This document shows positions 11,144 through 22,183 of a stretch of 64,000 nt of DNA, one piece after another (position 1 is the stretch's first letter; the number at the start of each line of letters is the position of its first letter). The notes under the pieces were generated by a model. That model did not search any database and had not been told where the DNA came from. It was given only the letters and a program-made list of their open reading frames with translations. The stretch covers positions 1 to 64,000 of the forward strand of contig NW_006768778.1 of the NCBI RefSeq assembly GCF_000204055.1. Direction: 5' to 3'. This DNA is from Melampsora larici-populina 98AG31 (Eukaryota > Basidiomycota > Pucciniomycetes > Pucciniales > Melampsoraceae). A program made the position numbers and the translations under genes.

Positions 11144-13112
11144 CTACACCTCTCGCACCGTGGTTCGTTCCTCCTTGCTGGTAGCCTCCAGCTCTTCCTC
11201 CGGCGTAACCTGGTACGGATGCAGGTAAGTGATTTGTCCGTTCAATGTATCTACAGCTTTGCACTTACCTCTGCTTCCACCCTGTTCTGCGTTGGAATAG
11301 ATTCCCCAGGCTGATGATGCTGATGCCGTGCTCAGGCCTGTTGTCGGGTCTACACTCTCCATCCCCCCTCCCGGCACGTACGGGTTATCTACGAACTTTC
11401 TTTCACCTCTCGCATCGGCCTCCTCTTTTGCTTCTCTCAGAAGGTCTTCATGTAAGTACCCTGCGTCTTCCATCACTCTACCGCCTCCTTGTAGCTTCTT
11501 GACTTTCATTGTCACCAGTCTCACCTTCATGTCGTATCTTAATGCCACCATCCAGCATTTCGTCATCCGCTTCACCTTCACTACGTTTGCTCGGTGTCTC
11601 TCGAACATCTTCGCCGCCTTTGGTCTCTCGTACTCTTCTCTCAAGTATCGGACAAACAAGTCAAATGCATCAATCCAGAAACCATACGTCATCAGTAACT
11701 CCTCGTTAGGTACCAGTCCTGAGTACGTCGCTGATGAATCATCTTCCTGAAGTTCCTTTATGGTCTTCACCTTCTTCTTTCCGGCTGCTCTCTGGTCTCT
11801 CTCTATCCAGCTCAGATCGAACACTGTAAGCGGTACGTATGCCTTCAGGGTTTTCATTCGGTTCTTGAAGTACGGGGTCAGCGGCATTAACATTGACGAG
11901 GTTCCTAATGGTTTCCCTATTCTATAGGTTATCCCTCCTTCCGTTTCTGCAATCAATGTCGTGTTCAATATCAGTTCTCGTACTCTCCACTGTTGACCAT
12001 TCTTCGACTGGGTTCTCACCTTCCTCTCCTGGGTCCTTGTCCACTTCTCCCGTATCACCTTTGCTCTCCCTCTGTTCTTCTACCTCTGCCTCCTTTCTCC
12101 TCTTAGCCAGATTCTTCCTGCCTCTATCTCTACCTCTCTCTTCGCCCTCACCCTCAACCTCTGTCTCTCTACATGGTTCCTCCTCTTTGTCCTCTCCTCC
12201 TACAATTAAGGACTTGGCTCGTGGCCTTTTGTCTCTGAACCTGACTGGGGAGCGTATCCGTTTGGTACCTCCCCTTCCTACTTCTTCAGACTGGTCCTCC
12301 TTGCCGTACATCAGATTGAACCCCTTCAACATGGTCATCGCAAGTTCATCTTGTTGCGTGTCAAATGCGAACTCTATCGCCGACCACCACTTCGCCTTTG
12401 CCGACAGGTATTCTTCCGGCTCTGCGTCTAGTTTGAACATTTCATCACATCAGTTCCCTCTTCTCTCTCTTTGCTTTGTCTACGTTTCCTCTCCGCTCTC
12501 TCCATCTCCGGCCCCTGCTGGCACTGCTCTCTCTGCTCCACGCCCCTACTGGCAGTATATCTCCTAACTTCGTGAGTTCACTCCTCTCTTCCCTCCTTCT
12601 GTGCCGCTCTGCACCGCCTATCACCCACACGTGAGACATCTCTTCCTATCATGGACGGGGTATAGTGAAGAAACAAGAATATAGGAAATGGTGGCAATAG
12701 AGATACTGATATTGGAGACATGCGGAGTACTGATTTGTTTCTAAATTTGTTTTCTTTTAGGGACGTGGAGCTTACTTTGTGGAGCGATACTTTCCTCTCT
12801 TCCCATTGGTCCTTCCTCTCCTTGATTTTCATCTCTCTCTTCTTCGCTCTCCTCGTCTCCTGCTACCTTTGTGTTTGTGCTATTTTGACCGCTTCCTCCT
12901 CCACTTCCACTTGCTTGAGCTTCGACTGTACTTGTGTCCTTGGTGTTCTTCTTCTCTGATGTTGTTCTATTTCCCGATTGGCTCCATGCTGTTGCGCTAC
13001 TTGTACCTTCTCCAACGTCTCCGTTTTCTCTTACTCCTGTCTTCTTCATCTTTATTCCGGCTGCCTTAAGTTTGTCTTGTGTGTTTTTCAACTCTATGTC
13101 AAAAGACGTCAT
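11144..13112 (-). pseudogene. Gag-like region of the first Ngaro-like element, broken
   Basis: Three minus-strand frames cover it: 13112-12741 (Ser/Gly/Glu-rich, begins MTSFDIELKNTQDKLKAAG), 12440-11922 (starts MFKLDAEPEEYLSAKAKWW, then highly charged) and 12058-11144 (YVPLTVFDLSWIERD, KKKVKTIKEL, CWMVALRYDMKVR). The last block aligns by eye with the second element's frame at 31650-32303 (IPLTIFDKDW, KKKVKSIEGEL, GWLTALRYDIRV), which identifies both as the element's structural protein. Whether the breaks are introns or lesions is not settled. Confidence 0.6.
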
Positions 13113-13179
13113 CTTCTAGGTCTGAATCTTGTTCTCTTGAAATTTTAAAACTTAAGTTGAATCAAAATGAAATACTCAG

Positions 13180-13365
13180 TTATTTCCACCTTGAGAATGG
13201 ATGAAGTTTTGGTGACGTGTTGAGAGAGTGAGGAATTTGGTTTGCTTATGCAACTCCCAAATTCACTATGTGAAAACTTTGCCTCTGGTTATGGGTTTTC
13301 CCTCCCTCCGCGAAACTGTATCATGGAACTAAGTTGTAAGTCGTTCCTTTGTTAAGACCATCAAT
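13180..13365 (-). repeat. A1 split direct repeat at the 5' end of the Ngaro-like element
   Basis: 186 bp matching A2 and A3 over the full length with a handful of substitutions (for example GTTGTAAG against GTCGTAAG, and CCGCGAAAC against CCGCAAAAC). It ends at the same CATCAAT as the other A copies, after which similarity stops abruptly. Confidence 0.9.
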
Positions 13366-13540
13366 GAAAATGAATTGAAATAAATAAAAAATTGTTTTAA
13401 AAGATGTCTTCAAGATGCATGAGCTGCCCTGTTGCAAGTAAACCTAAGCCTTGATGAGTCATATGAGGGAGGACTGTTCATGTGCTGAGCACCTGATCCA
13501 AAATCAATTGCCCGAGGAGCACCTGGCTGGTTAGCTCACC

Positions 13541-13621
13541 TGCCAGCGAGGTGCTCAGCAGGCAAATCAGCTTATACTACCGGCACGCAAGCTGAATCAC
13601 GTGCTGAGCACCTCATTGGCA
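13541..13621. repeat. foldback element, 33-bp imperfect arms
   Basis: The left arm 13541-13573 and right arm 13589-13621 are imperfect reverse complements, with a perfect AGGTGCTCAGCA/TGCTGAGCACCT core, around a 15-base loop. Weaker complementarity continues outward (GGCTGGTTAGC near 13525 with ACCAACCAGC near 13633). A further GTGCTGAGCAC word lies at 13482-13492. It is probably a MITE or hairpin relic. Confidence 0.6.
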
Positions 13622-14067
13622 GGTCGTGCTCATACCAACCAGCTCACCCACTGATTGGCTGGTAAACCAGACCATGCTAACGTGGTCTTTCTCTGGATGT
13701 GTAGAGCAGGTGACAAGCATTAGCTGAGGGTCACGTAGTCGCACTCACACTGCTTTCACCTGTTCTACACAAACACTTGGTGTGGTCATACCCGACTTAC
13801 ATTTCATGTGGTCCCAGTTCAAAGTTGCTCCGTGGTGTAGGACTTGTGAAGAAGTTGTGTTGATGACAAGAGATGTCTGAAAGTTGAGGATAAGTGGAAA
13901 TTGGTGGTCAAGGTAAATAAGTTGAGGTCTTGATGCTTGATGCCAAGGAAGCATCAAGTCTTTCACCCCCCTGTAAAGACATATGTAGTTGTGACATGTC
14001 TTTCAACATGTCACATAGTTGAAATCATAATTATTAGGTGTTTGAAGTGATGACAAGAAAACACCCT

Positions 14068-14600
14068 CACTGCCGACATACTATCCTCGGATCTGGGTAT
14101 CCGAGTTAACAGTGGATAGCTGTCTCCAAGTCTTCATTGGATGATTTGGTACCGAGTGAAATATCCAAGGTAGCCGTGGATAGCTGTGTCCGAGTCTTTA
14201 TTGGGTAGCTGTGTACCAAGGCAAATATCCAATTTTGAGGCAGGCACTTTTGTCCGAGGATATCTCGGATGTTCAGCTACCAAGGAAATCCTGATCCGAG
14301 CTGAACTTGGCGGAGAAAAACCAATGGTATATACCTTTGGCCAATTTGTCTCCGAGGTACTGTTGTGAATTAACATCAGACAGTCCTGTCCGAGTCTAAC
14401 ACGGCATGTTTTATCTGATATGATTAGAACAGACCGACAAAATTATATTGTCGGCCGTTATTATCCGAGTTCAATTCAGCTCGGCCAACCTCTTTCGAGG
14501 ATATCTTGGCTATGAGTTTCTGAGGGTCAGGAAGACCTCAGACAGCTCTGACCGAGGGTAAGGAAAACCTTGGACCATCCTGACCGAGGTTTCCTTGTAA
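14068..14600 (+). repeat. CACTA-type MITE remnant rich in TCCGAG words
   Basis: It starts CACTGCCGACATAC at 14068 and is followed by many direct and inverted TCCGAG/CTCGGA words up to about 14600. The start matches the terminal sequence of the complete element at 26743-26948, whose end reads ATGTTGGCGGTG. No convincing right terminus or 3-bp duplication was found, so the right boundary is only where the motif stops. Confidence 0.45.
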
Positions 14601-15675
14601 AATCCATTTTTTGTAGAAAATTGAAAATTAAAAATTAAAAACTGAAATATCCAAACAAAAGAACACAAATTACAAAAAGAAAATTAGAAGTTGCTAATAG
14701 ACATCAGGAATCAAAAATTATGACTCAAAATTTGAAAATTCAAAATTTGCAAAAACCAAAATTTGAAAATTAAAATTACATAAATTGAAAAATCCTTAAA
14801 ACCAGAAAATCAGAAATCAAAACTGGAACTTCAAAGTTCAAGATGAAAAAGTGAATGATAGAAAATACAAAATAGAAATGACTCCGGATTCAAAACTCTT
14901 CCAACGGTGAGACTTCGACTTTGGACTTCGAGAAAGCTGAGATTGAATCCAACCTTGAAGAGAGCCTTCGAACAGCTTCGAACAGAACTACAAGTATTCA
15001 ATACCTCAATTTATTTCGACTTCGACTTCGACTTCGACTTTGACTCTGACTCTGACTTTGACTCTGACTTCATTCGACTCCATGAACAAGCGGAGTTGCA
15101 CATTCACCACAAGCAACTCATTAAACAAAGCACATGATGCAAAACAAAGAAGTGACCATTTGAAAATAGAAAGAAACAAAATTGCCTGATAGCAAGAAAC
15201 TAAAAAAACATTCATCTCTTTTGATTACTCTAAAATGAAAGTCATAAATGATGAATGTTTTTTTCTCTATCAATGGTCTTCAAACTAAACATCCATATCA
15301 AATAAAAGATCACCAACAATAATAATGAAGAAATTAAACATCTCAATGCAATTTGATTTAAATTTTTTTCAAAAAAAAAGAGTTTTAGTGATTACTGAAA
15401 TCGAAAACAAAACAAATCAGTTTCAAAAGGGATGATTTAAGAAATCTAAAATAATCTATTAATTCCTTTTAATTTTAATCTACTTTCAAAGAAAAAAACC
15501 TTTGTTTTACTTTCATCTAGATTTTATTGTCCACTTGGCTGATTACTATTACTAGCACTTTGATTATTACTACCAATCCATAATTTATCAAATTTAAACG
15601 TCCCTTGTTGTGCTCTCCACTTCCCACAACCTTTTCAACACTTGACCATTATATTTTTTTCACTCTCAATATACC
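14590..15675. other. A-rich spacer with a GACTTC microsatellite
   Basis: 14590-14880 is A-rich low-complexity DNA (repeated AAAATT/GAAAATT words). 15017-15070 is a hexanucleotide tract of GACTTC grading into GACTCT and GACTTT. No gene seen; the short frame across the tract codes only for a Phe/Asp/Ser repeat and is not believed. Confidence 0.7.
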
Positions 15676-15687
15676 TTGCAACATTTA

Positions 15688-15909
15688 GGAAACCTATCTC
15701 TACCTATATCTCCAGGATATGTTCCTTTAAGTCAAATTCATTTGCAAAAACGTTTGACTGATCTTGATCATGTTTTCAGTCTAGATCAATGTAATCTTGA
15801 TGAGACACAACCACTTGATGAATCTGAGACATCAAACATGGTCCCACCCAGCACTCCTCGTACAATCAAAGGGCCAAGGAAGCGAAGGCAGAAAACACAT
15901 ATGTTCACT
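15688..15909 (+). pseudogene. exon-like fragment cut by the copia LTR
   Basis: After a pyrimidine-rich stretch ending CAACATTTAG (a plausible 3' splice site at 15687), a frame runs to the first bases of the copia LTR at 15910. The product is protein-like, with a Ser/Thr/Pro segment and a basic end (KGPRKRRQKT). The stop codon (15913-15915) is supplied by the LTR. No family recognised. It may be the remaining part of a gene, or of the gypsy element, that the copia element landed in. Confidence 0.35.
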
Positions 15910-16108
15910 TCTTGAATTCTCCAATTGACTAACAGAGAAGTAAAAGAGTAGACAAGAAAAGATCAACATCAAGAATCAAATATCAGATGAGAACGAAGAG
16001 GTAAATTAACATTACCCCAACCTATTGTTTTTTGTTTCTGAATCATCTATCATATATATCCTGTAGTGATTCCTATGTGCTTCTCTTTCCCCATCTTTGG
16101 AAAGAGGA

Positions 16109-16203
16109 GTACGTACTTTTTCATCTTTCATTTCACTATTATTACAGTTTCTTTCAATGCCTTGATTAACCGTTATGTTTTGTTTTATCTATTGATGTGC
16201 TAG
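16109..16203 (+). other. LTR leader intron A (95 nt)
   Basis: Donor GTACGTAC, acceptor TGTGCTAG. The same 95-nt segment is present in the 3' LTR at 21405-21499 but absent from the duplicate copy, where GAGAA joins AAATCA directly at 16463/16464. This is what splicing followed by reverse transcription would produce. Confidence 0.7.
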
Positions 16204-16295
16204 AAATCAGCTCTGTCAAGTTCCTAAGATCGGTATCAAACAAAGTGATACCTATTACTAATTATGTCTATCTGAAATTCTGTACCACCCTTCAG

Positions 16296-16368
16296 GTACA
16301 TACTAATTAGTGTCTTATTTCTTCTTGATTCTTCACTCTATCTAACTTTCTCTAATCTTGTTGTTTAG
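16296..16368 (+). other. LTR leader intron B (73 nt)
   Basis: Donor GTACATAC, possible branch site CTAAC about 20 nt before the acceptor TTGTTTAG, and an internal TACTAAT. It is absent from the duplicate copy (CTTCAG/GTCAGAAG at 16555/16556) and from the 3' LTR (21591/21592). Present only in the first copy of the 5' LTR. Confidence 0.7.
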
Positions 16369-16654
16369 GTCAGAAGTCTCATTAGACAAGTCCGTTTCTC
16401 TCAGTTGTTGCTTATACTAGCTGGTGTTTTCTCAGGTGAATAAAATAATCTTTGGAAAGAGAAAAATCATCTCTCTCAAGTTCCTAAGATCGGTATCAAA
16501 CAAAGTGATACCTATTACTAACTTTGTCTATCTGAAATTCTGTACCACCCTTCAGGTCAGAAGTCTCATTAGACAAGTCCGTTTCTCTAATTTGTTGCTT
16601 ATACTATCTGGTGCTTTATCAGATATGTGTTCCAAAGCTCCAAAGACATTCATA

Positions 16655-16666
16655 TGGTATCAAGAG
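16655..16666 (+). other. primer-binding site of the second copia element
   Basis: TGGTATCAAGAG, close to the TGGTATCAGAGC found in many copia elements and complementary to initiator Met-tRNA sequence. It lies six bases after the CA end of the 5' LTR. Confidence 0.65.
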
Positions 16667-16694
16667 ACACATTTCTTAATTGATCCACCTACAA

Positions 16695-18367
16695 ATGAGC
16701 AACAACCCAGGAGAAGACAAATTCTTTGCACAGACTTCAAGCAACCTTCAATCTAATGATCCTTCTGAAGACAAAGGAGACATTACCACTATCAACATAT
16801 CTTCACTGCTCAAACCACCCTCTTCATCGTCCCTTAATGCAATAAACCATAATCCACCCTTTCTAGAAATGTCTTCAACAATTCCTTCTGCAACAATAGT
16901 CAGTCCTCAACAACAAGCTATGGCTTCAGGACAAGTACTACATAAATTGTCAAATTGCCGAAGAAGATATTAACTGACGAACATTTCGGATTATGGTCTG
17001 CATCCATTTGCACTAACCTGAGTCAATACTTCCTATCAGACTACCTCAAATCAGATACTTTCAAAATGGAAAGCATTCAGTTTAGTGACAAAGTATGTAG
17101 ATCAGTAATAGCCACTTGGATGTTAGGAAACATGGACAACATATATTGATCCAGATTTGAACCCAAGATAACTCAGTATAACAAAGACGGGCCGGAAACT
17201 CTACACTTACCAGCAAAATTGTGGAAAGCAGTAAATAAACATCACTCAGGCAGATCAGCAGAACTAAGACTTCTTCTGGAAAGAGCTTTAAACTTAATTG
17301 TTCAACCAGAAAATTTACCATTATTATCTCATATTGAAAACTTTCTAAACTCTGTTACTAAATACAAGACTGCCGGTGGCCAAATTTCAGATGAAGACCT
17401 AGGAAGAAAACTACTCATCTCTTTGAATAACAGCTACTTCCAGGACGCCAAAGAAATTGTGATTCTAAACATCACGAAGTATGACAAAGTAGTGTCTGAA
17501 TTGAAGAAACGGATCAACACTGTTGCAATGCTCAAAAGAAACACTGCTGCTCCAGAACTAACCACAGTCGCCCATCATGCTGCTGAAGCTAGTGCTATCT
17601 CAAATTCATCTTACCAAAACAAGTTCTCAAACAAATGCACCAAGAAACGATGTACCGGTTTGAACCATGACCCTGACATGTGCTTCAAGAAACCAGGTAA
17701 TGAACATTTACAAAGAGAATGGATCAAGCAACGAGTGAAACTAGGACAATGGAACGGTGATCCACCAAAAGATCTATCCAATACATCTACAGCTGTTGTT
17801 ACTCCACCTAACAAACCATTGATTGAGGAATTAGAAAAGCCTTTCAATTCACTTAATGCTTCAGCTAGTCACGTTTCACTTCAGTCATTGTCTAAGCTCA
17901 AATTAAGTCAAGATTCATCAGACATTGAAGTTCTAATTGACACAGCCGCATCCCATCATATGTTCAAGGACCGCAATATCTTCAGCAACTATGTTAACGT
18001 CAGAGGCAAGAATGAGTCACTCGATTTAGCAGGAGGCAAAGCAACCCTTCCAATTCATGGACGGGGGGAGGTTAAATTCATTGGTCAAGACGGTCATCAA
18101 TTTGAATTCAATGATTGCTTACACATACCAGACCTCAAAAGAAGTTTAATTGGCGGAACGATCTTACTTAAAAATGACTTCATCACCAAGAAGGAAGAAA
18201 ATCAATTCATAATCACAAAAGGAAATAAAGTAGCTTTCAAGGGGACTCTACATGAAGGCATAAATCTGTTAAGATTGACTGTGAGGACAATTTCAATTGA
18301 AATCTATGAACCTCAAGTGCACGCTATCACTTCAAACGCTGACGAGATCATACTAAACCTCCATTGA
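16695..18367 (+). pseudogene. copia Gag and protease, interrupted
   Basis: The ATG at 16695 opens a Ser/Pro-rich leader (MSNNPGEDKFFAQ). A frameshift near 16960 leads into the long frame: Gag body (DEHFGLWSASICTNL, LWKAVNKHHSG), an in-frame TGA at 17147-17149, a zinc-knuckle-like C-x4-C-x4-H-x4-C (CTKKRCTGLNHDPDMC; the usual first spacing is two residues), and an aspartic-protease site IDTAASHHMF. It ends at the TGA 18365-18367, inside what should be the integrase motif RRLGHPN, so Arg CGA to TGA is the simplest explanation. Confidence 0.8.
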
Positions 18368-19621
18368 CGTCTAGGTCATCCAAACATTCAATACCTAAAA
18401 GCCATGGCAATGCAGAATAGTGTGAAGGGAATGGGTCTATCTTCTTCACAAATTCCTAATACCTTATCATGTGACACGTGTGATCTCTCAAAACATCATA
18501 AAATTCCCCACAACAAGATGCATGTTCGCAGTCTTGGTTTATTAGACAATGTACACCTTGATTTCAGTGGCATTATCAGAACACCTGCAATTTGTGGAAG
18601 CCTGTATTTTATGTTATTTACCGATGACCACTCTAGGTATCGTCATGTAGTAGGCTTAAAAACCAAGTCAGCTGAAGTAGTATTCAATAAAATTCAACAA
18701 TATATATCTCTTGCCAAAAGGCAATGCAACTCAAAAATTAAAATGATTACCCTTGACAATGGTTATGAGTTCATAAATGATACTTTGGTGCCATACTGCG
18801 AACAACTAGGTATCTATCTAAGAACAACAGCCACATATACACCTGAGGAAAATGGTGTTGCTGAACAATCAAACAGAACAATTGTGGAGCCTGCACAAGC
18901 ATTGATGCTCAAAGCCAACCTCCCAATTAGGTTTTGGCTTTACGCAATCAAAGCGCCTGTTTACCTCAAGAATCGGACCATTTCATCATCTCTGCCCACT
19001 GGAAAGACACCATTCGAGTTGTGGAACGGTCGTCAACCATATGTTACGCATGTAAAACCCATAGGCTGTTTATCTTATGTCTTAATCCAAAAGCCATTCT
19101 GAAATGGAAAGTTTGAAAAGGTTTCAAGACAAGCCATTTTACTTGGTCACACTGAACATAACCTGAACTACAGAGTTTTCATGTTAGAAACTAACACTAT
19201 TGTCATATCACACAACGTGTTGTTCAAAGAGTCTACATTCCCTTTTTGTAAACTCAAAACTTTTGAAATATCTCACTTGTCTTTCGAAGGAGATCTAAGT
19301 CAACATTTATCGGATCCTTCCGTTATTGAACCTGCGGCTAATGAAGCCGAGGATCAAGATGACGACGTCCTAGTCCCTGGTGGTAAAGGAATGCACCAGG
19401 AAGCCATCATACCACAAATTGAAGAAATTGAAGCCCCCGAGAACAAATTGAACCCGTTGAGGAACAACCTCCTGTCAATCTGCCCCGTTGATCAGGTCGG
19501 GAACAAATGCCAGTTGACCGATATCAGCCGTCAGCCAGTTATGCCTACTGGGATGATGACGGTGCTTTTAAACTTGAACATGATTTCTTCCGGTATGCTT
19601 TTGCCGCCGTCACTACGGTGA
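18368..19621 (+). pseudogene. copia integrase, interrupted
   Basis: It continues in the same frame as the protease: RLGHPN, the zinc-binding C-x2-C (CDTCDLSKH), the catalytic core with Asp in HLDFSG, Asp in TLDNGYEF and Glu in ENGVAEQSNRT, and the downstream PFELWNGRQP. An in-frame TGA lies at 19100-19102 (KPF*NGKF), after which LLGHTEHNLNYRVF continues. An acidic linker follows before the frame changes near 19560. The catalytic D-D-E residues are all encoded. Confidence 0.8.
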
Positions 19622-21174
19622 GGTTAATAAATGAACCTCATAACTTCAAGTCAGCAATGCTCAGCCCTAATCAGAACGAGTGGAAGAAAGCCTGTGAAAA
19701 GGAAATGGCTAACATGGAGGACCGTAAGGTATGGCATTTATTCCCTTGGCCAATTAATAGACCAGTAGTTGGGAGCAAATGGCATTTCAAGGTTAAATTA
19801 AATATGGATGGTTCTATCTCAAAATACAAGGCTCGGATCTCAGCCAAGGGATATACACAGACCTACGGCGTTGGCTACACTGACACTTATGCACCTACCG
19901 GAAACACAGCAGCCTTTGTAGCGGTTATTGGTTTTGAAGTCCATTCTATGAACACCATCACAGCTTTCTTAAACAGAAAATTGAAAGAACAAATACTCAT
20001 GGAGCAACCCAAAGGCTACAAAGAAGGTGGTGAACTGGACTTGGTCTGTGAATTAGATCAGGCTTTGTATGGTCTGAAACAGTCCGCTATGGAATGGAAT
20101 GATGAGTTTAGAACAAAATGTCTAGCAGCCGGATTTATTCAGTCACCAGCGGACAAATGTGTTTACACCAGAAGAAAGCATGATGATGTTTGTCTCTTTT
20201 ATCTGCATGTTGATGATCTAGCCATCACGGGCAACAAAATTCAAGAATTCAAAGAGGAAATCAGTGGCTTTTGGCCGATGGAGGATCTTGGTATATCTAC
20301 TTGTGTGGTGGGTATACAGATTGTAAGAGCAGGTCCTCATCATTACTTTTTAGGACAAGAAGCAATGTTGCACTCCTTAATTGAGCGTCTCGGCATGAAG
20401 GACAGCAAACCCGCATCTACGGCTTTCCCAGGAGGAACCAAACTAACCAAGTCAACGGAAGATGAGGCTAGATCATTCAAATTGCTTAACTTACCTTATA
20501 GAAGCGGTGTAGGAAGTTTAATGTATATTTAAATCACCTATGCTGTTGGCTGTTTATCTCAACACTTAGACAATCCATCATTACGCCACTGGGAAGCTTT
20601 CAAACATGTTTTGCAATAATTAAATGACACTGTAGACTACTGTATTCACTATAACAAACCTCCTTCAATTAACTTACTCAGCAACAATGGCTATTCTCTC
20701 CCGGAGCATTTCTCTGATTCGGACTGGGGTGGCGACAAAAGCACACGGCGCTCAACGACAGGGTATGTATTTCTCCTATGTGGGGGGGCCATAAGCTGGA
20801 GAAGTTGTCTACAGCAGACTGTGGCAAAATCTTTCACTGAGGCAGAATATTGTGCAGCTAATGAAGCGGGAGATGAAATTATTTGGCTTGCTCTTTTCCT
20901 GAATTCAATTGGTTTGACTCAGCAAATGCCATACATGCTCAACTGCGACAATCTGAGCGCTATTGACTTGATGAAGAATGCAGTTTTACATGGTAGAACT
21001 AAAGCTATAGAAATACACCATCACTGGATACGAGAAAAAGTGAGGGATGGGGTGATCGAATTAATTCATTGTGATTCCAATGATATGTTAGCAGACATTT
21101 TAACGAAGCCACTTCACCCAGGACTGTTTAACAATTCTAGAGAAAGAATTGGCATCAAAAGGGGTGATGAGTGA
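19507..21174 (+). pseudogene. copia reverse transcriptase-RNase H, interrupted
   Basis: The RT frame 19507-20532 carries NEWKKACEKEM, RPVVGSKWHFKVK, ARISAKGYTQ, YTDTYAPTGN, ITAFLNRKLKE, DQALYGLKQSAMEWN and the catalytic LHVDDLAITG. A TAA at 20530 interrupts YRSGVGSLMYI, and a second TAA near 20619 interrupts the following helix. RNase H (DSDWGGDKSTRRSTTG, FTEAEYCAANEAG, NDMLADILTKPL) runs to the TGA at 21174, next to the purine tract. The first catalytic Asp of the RT palm appears changed: the segment reads NTITAFLN where other copia elements have DV-x-x-AFL. Confidence 0.8.
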
Positions 21175-21205
21175 CCATGTTTTAATTATGTCAATTGAGG
21201 GGGGG

Positions 21206-21684
21206 TGTTGAATTTTTCAATTGACTAACAGAGAAGTAAAAGAGTAGACAAGAAAAGATCAACATCAAGAATCAAATATCAGATGAGAACAAAGATGTAC
21301 ATTAACATTACCCCAACCTATTGTTTTTTGTTTCTGAATCATCTATCATATATATCCTGTAGTGATTCCTATGTGCTTCTCTTTCCCCATCTTTGGAAAG
21401 AGAAGTACGTAGTTTTTCATCTTTCATTTCACTATTATTACAGTTTCTTTCAATGCCTTGATTAACCGTTATGTTTCGTTTTATCTATTGATGTGTTAGA
21501 AATCAGATCTCTCAAGTTCCTAAGATCGGTATCAAACAAAGTGATACCTATTACTAATTTTGTCTATCTGAAATTCTGTACCACCCTTCAGGTCAGAAGT
21601 CTCATTAGATAAGTCCGTTTCTCTAAGTTGTTGCTTATAATAGCTGGTGCTTTATCAGATACGTGTTCCAAAGCTCCAAAGACA
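21206..21684 (+). repeat. 3' LTR of the second copia element
   Basis: 479 bp, TGTTGAATTT to CCAAAGACA. It contains intron A (21405-21499) but not intron B, and has no internal duplication. Otherwise it closely matches the first copy of the 5' LTR, with scattered substitutions. Confidence 0.85.
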
Positions 21685-21727
21685 GAAGGACCGGTATGCA
21701 TCAATTTGAGAAGCACCTAAATACACC

Positions 21728-22009
21728 GTGGAAGACTTGAAGGAGTTAGCTTTGGATTCTGAAAGTAATGGAGGAATTGACTCAAAGTTAGAGTTTGAAG
21801 GGTTCAGGCATAAGTTTGATAGTATCCTAGTCTATCTCAAGAAGTACGATTACGTTGACTCCAAGGACGATATATGTAACTACTACTACAGGGCATTCTT
21901 GGATAGTATGCAAAAGAAGATCAAGGAGAAGTTAAGGAGTGATGGGGATTTGAGAAAGACGAAAGATGGAAGGCACCGGCTGCCAGGGTGGAGAGTACTA
22001 GCCAGATGA
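21728..22009 (+). pseudogene. possible gypsy Gag fragment
   Basis: A short frame with KLEFEGFRHKFDSILVYLKKYDYVDSKDDICNYYYRAF, a composition and spacing typical of retrotransposon Gag helices. It sits between the copia 3' LTR and the gypsy pol frame and is broken at its 3' end. The assignment is by position and character only. The codons before 21728 and the protease were not found. Confidence 0.4.
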
Positions 22010-22183
22010 AGGGGACTGGGAAAGAGAGTTGGATCTTGGGGAGAAAAGAACTACTATGGTGGAGGTCAATTTGGCTTGGCTGCGGCGAAAAGTTCAGGAG
22101 GAGGATTCAGGCTCCGTTCCAAGTTATGTGGAAGAGGTGTCTGGTGAAGACAAGTCTCTTTTGTAGAGGACGCTGGCGAAGAT

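Larger units (their letters stand above)
6419..13365 (-). mobile_element. Ngaro-like tyrosine-recombinase retrotransposon with split direct repeats
   Basis: On the minus strand the order is A1 (13365-13180), Gag, RT-RNase H, tyrosine recombinase, B1 (7533-7286), A2 (7285-7100), B2 (7099-6853), then an extra A3 (6852-6667) and B3 (6666-6419). The A units are each 186 bp and the B units 247-248 bp. A1...B1-A2-B2 is the split-direct-repeat plan known for Ngaro/PAT-type DIRS-order elements; DIRS1 itself has inverted termini, which are absent here. The coding part is decayed by frameshifts and stops, yet the terminal repeats remain very similar. No target duplication is evident, as expected for tyrosine-recombinase integration. 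Confidence 0.85.
15910..16648 (+). repeat. 5' LTR with two introns and a spliced partial duplicate
   Basis: 739 bp against 479 bp for the 3' LTR. Relative to its partner it has an extra 73-nt GT-AG segment (16296-16368) and a second partial copy (from about 16450) in which both that segment and a 95-nt GT-AG segment (16109-16203 in the first copy) are missing at exact splice junctions (16463/16464 and 16555/16556). Shared sequence includes TTCCTAAGATCGGTATCAAA. It ends CAAAGACA before the primer-binding site. Confidence 0.8.
15910..21684 (+). mobile_element. Ty1/copia retrotransposon with both LTRs
   Basis: 5' LTR 15910-16648, primer-binding site (TGGTATCAAGAG, 16655-16666), Gag-protease-integrase, RT-RNase H, purine tract (GAGGGGGGG, 21197-21205), 3' LTR 21206-21684 (TGTTG...CA). 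The 5' LTR start reads TCTTG, as if the G of TG were mutated. Gag to integrase is a single frame from about 16955 to 19621 interrupted by only three TGA codons. The flanks TCACT (15905-15909) and GAAGG (21685-21689) do not match, so the target duplication is lost or the ends recombined. Confidence 0.85.

Noticed and set aside
11028..11264. Gly/Ala-rich 78-codon frame within the Ngaro-like element
   Set aside because: Overlaps the end of the Gag-like frame in another register; treated as a shadow.
15006..15215. minus-strand frame over the GACTTC tract
   Set aside because: Codes only for a Val/Glu/Lys dipeptide repeat from a microsatellite.
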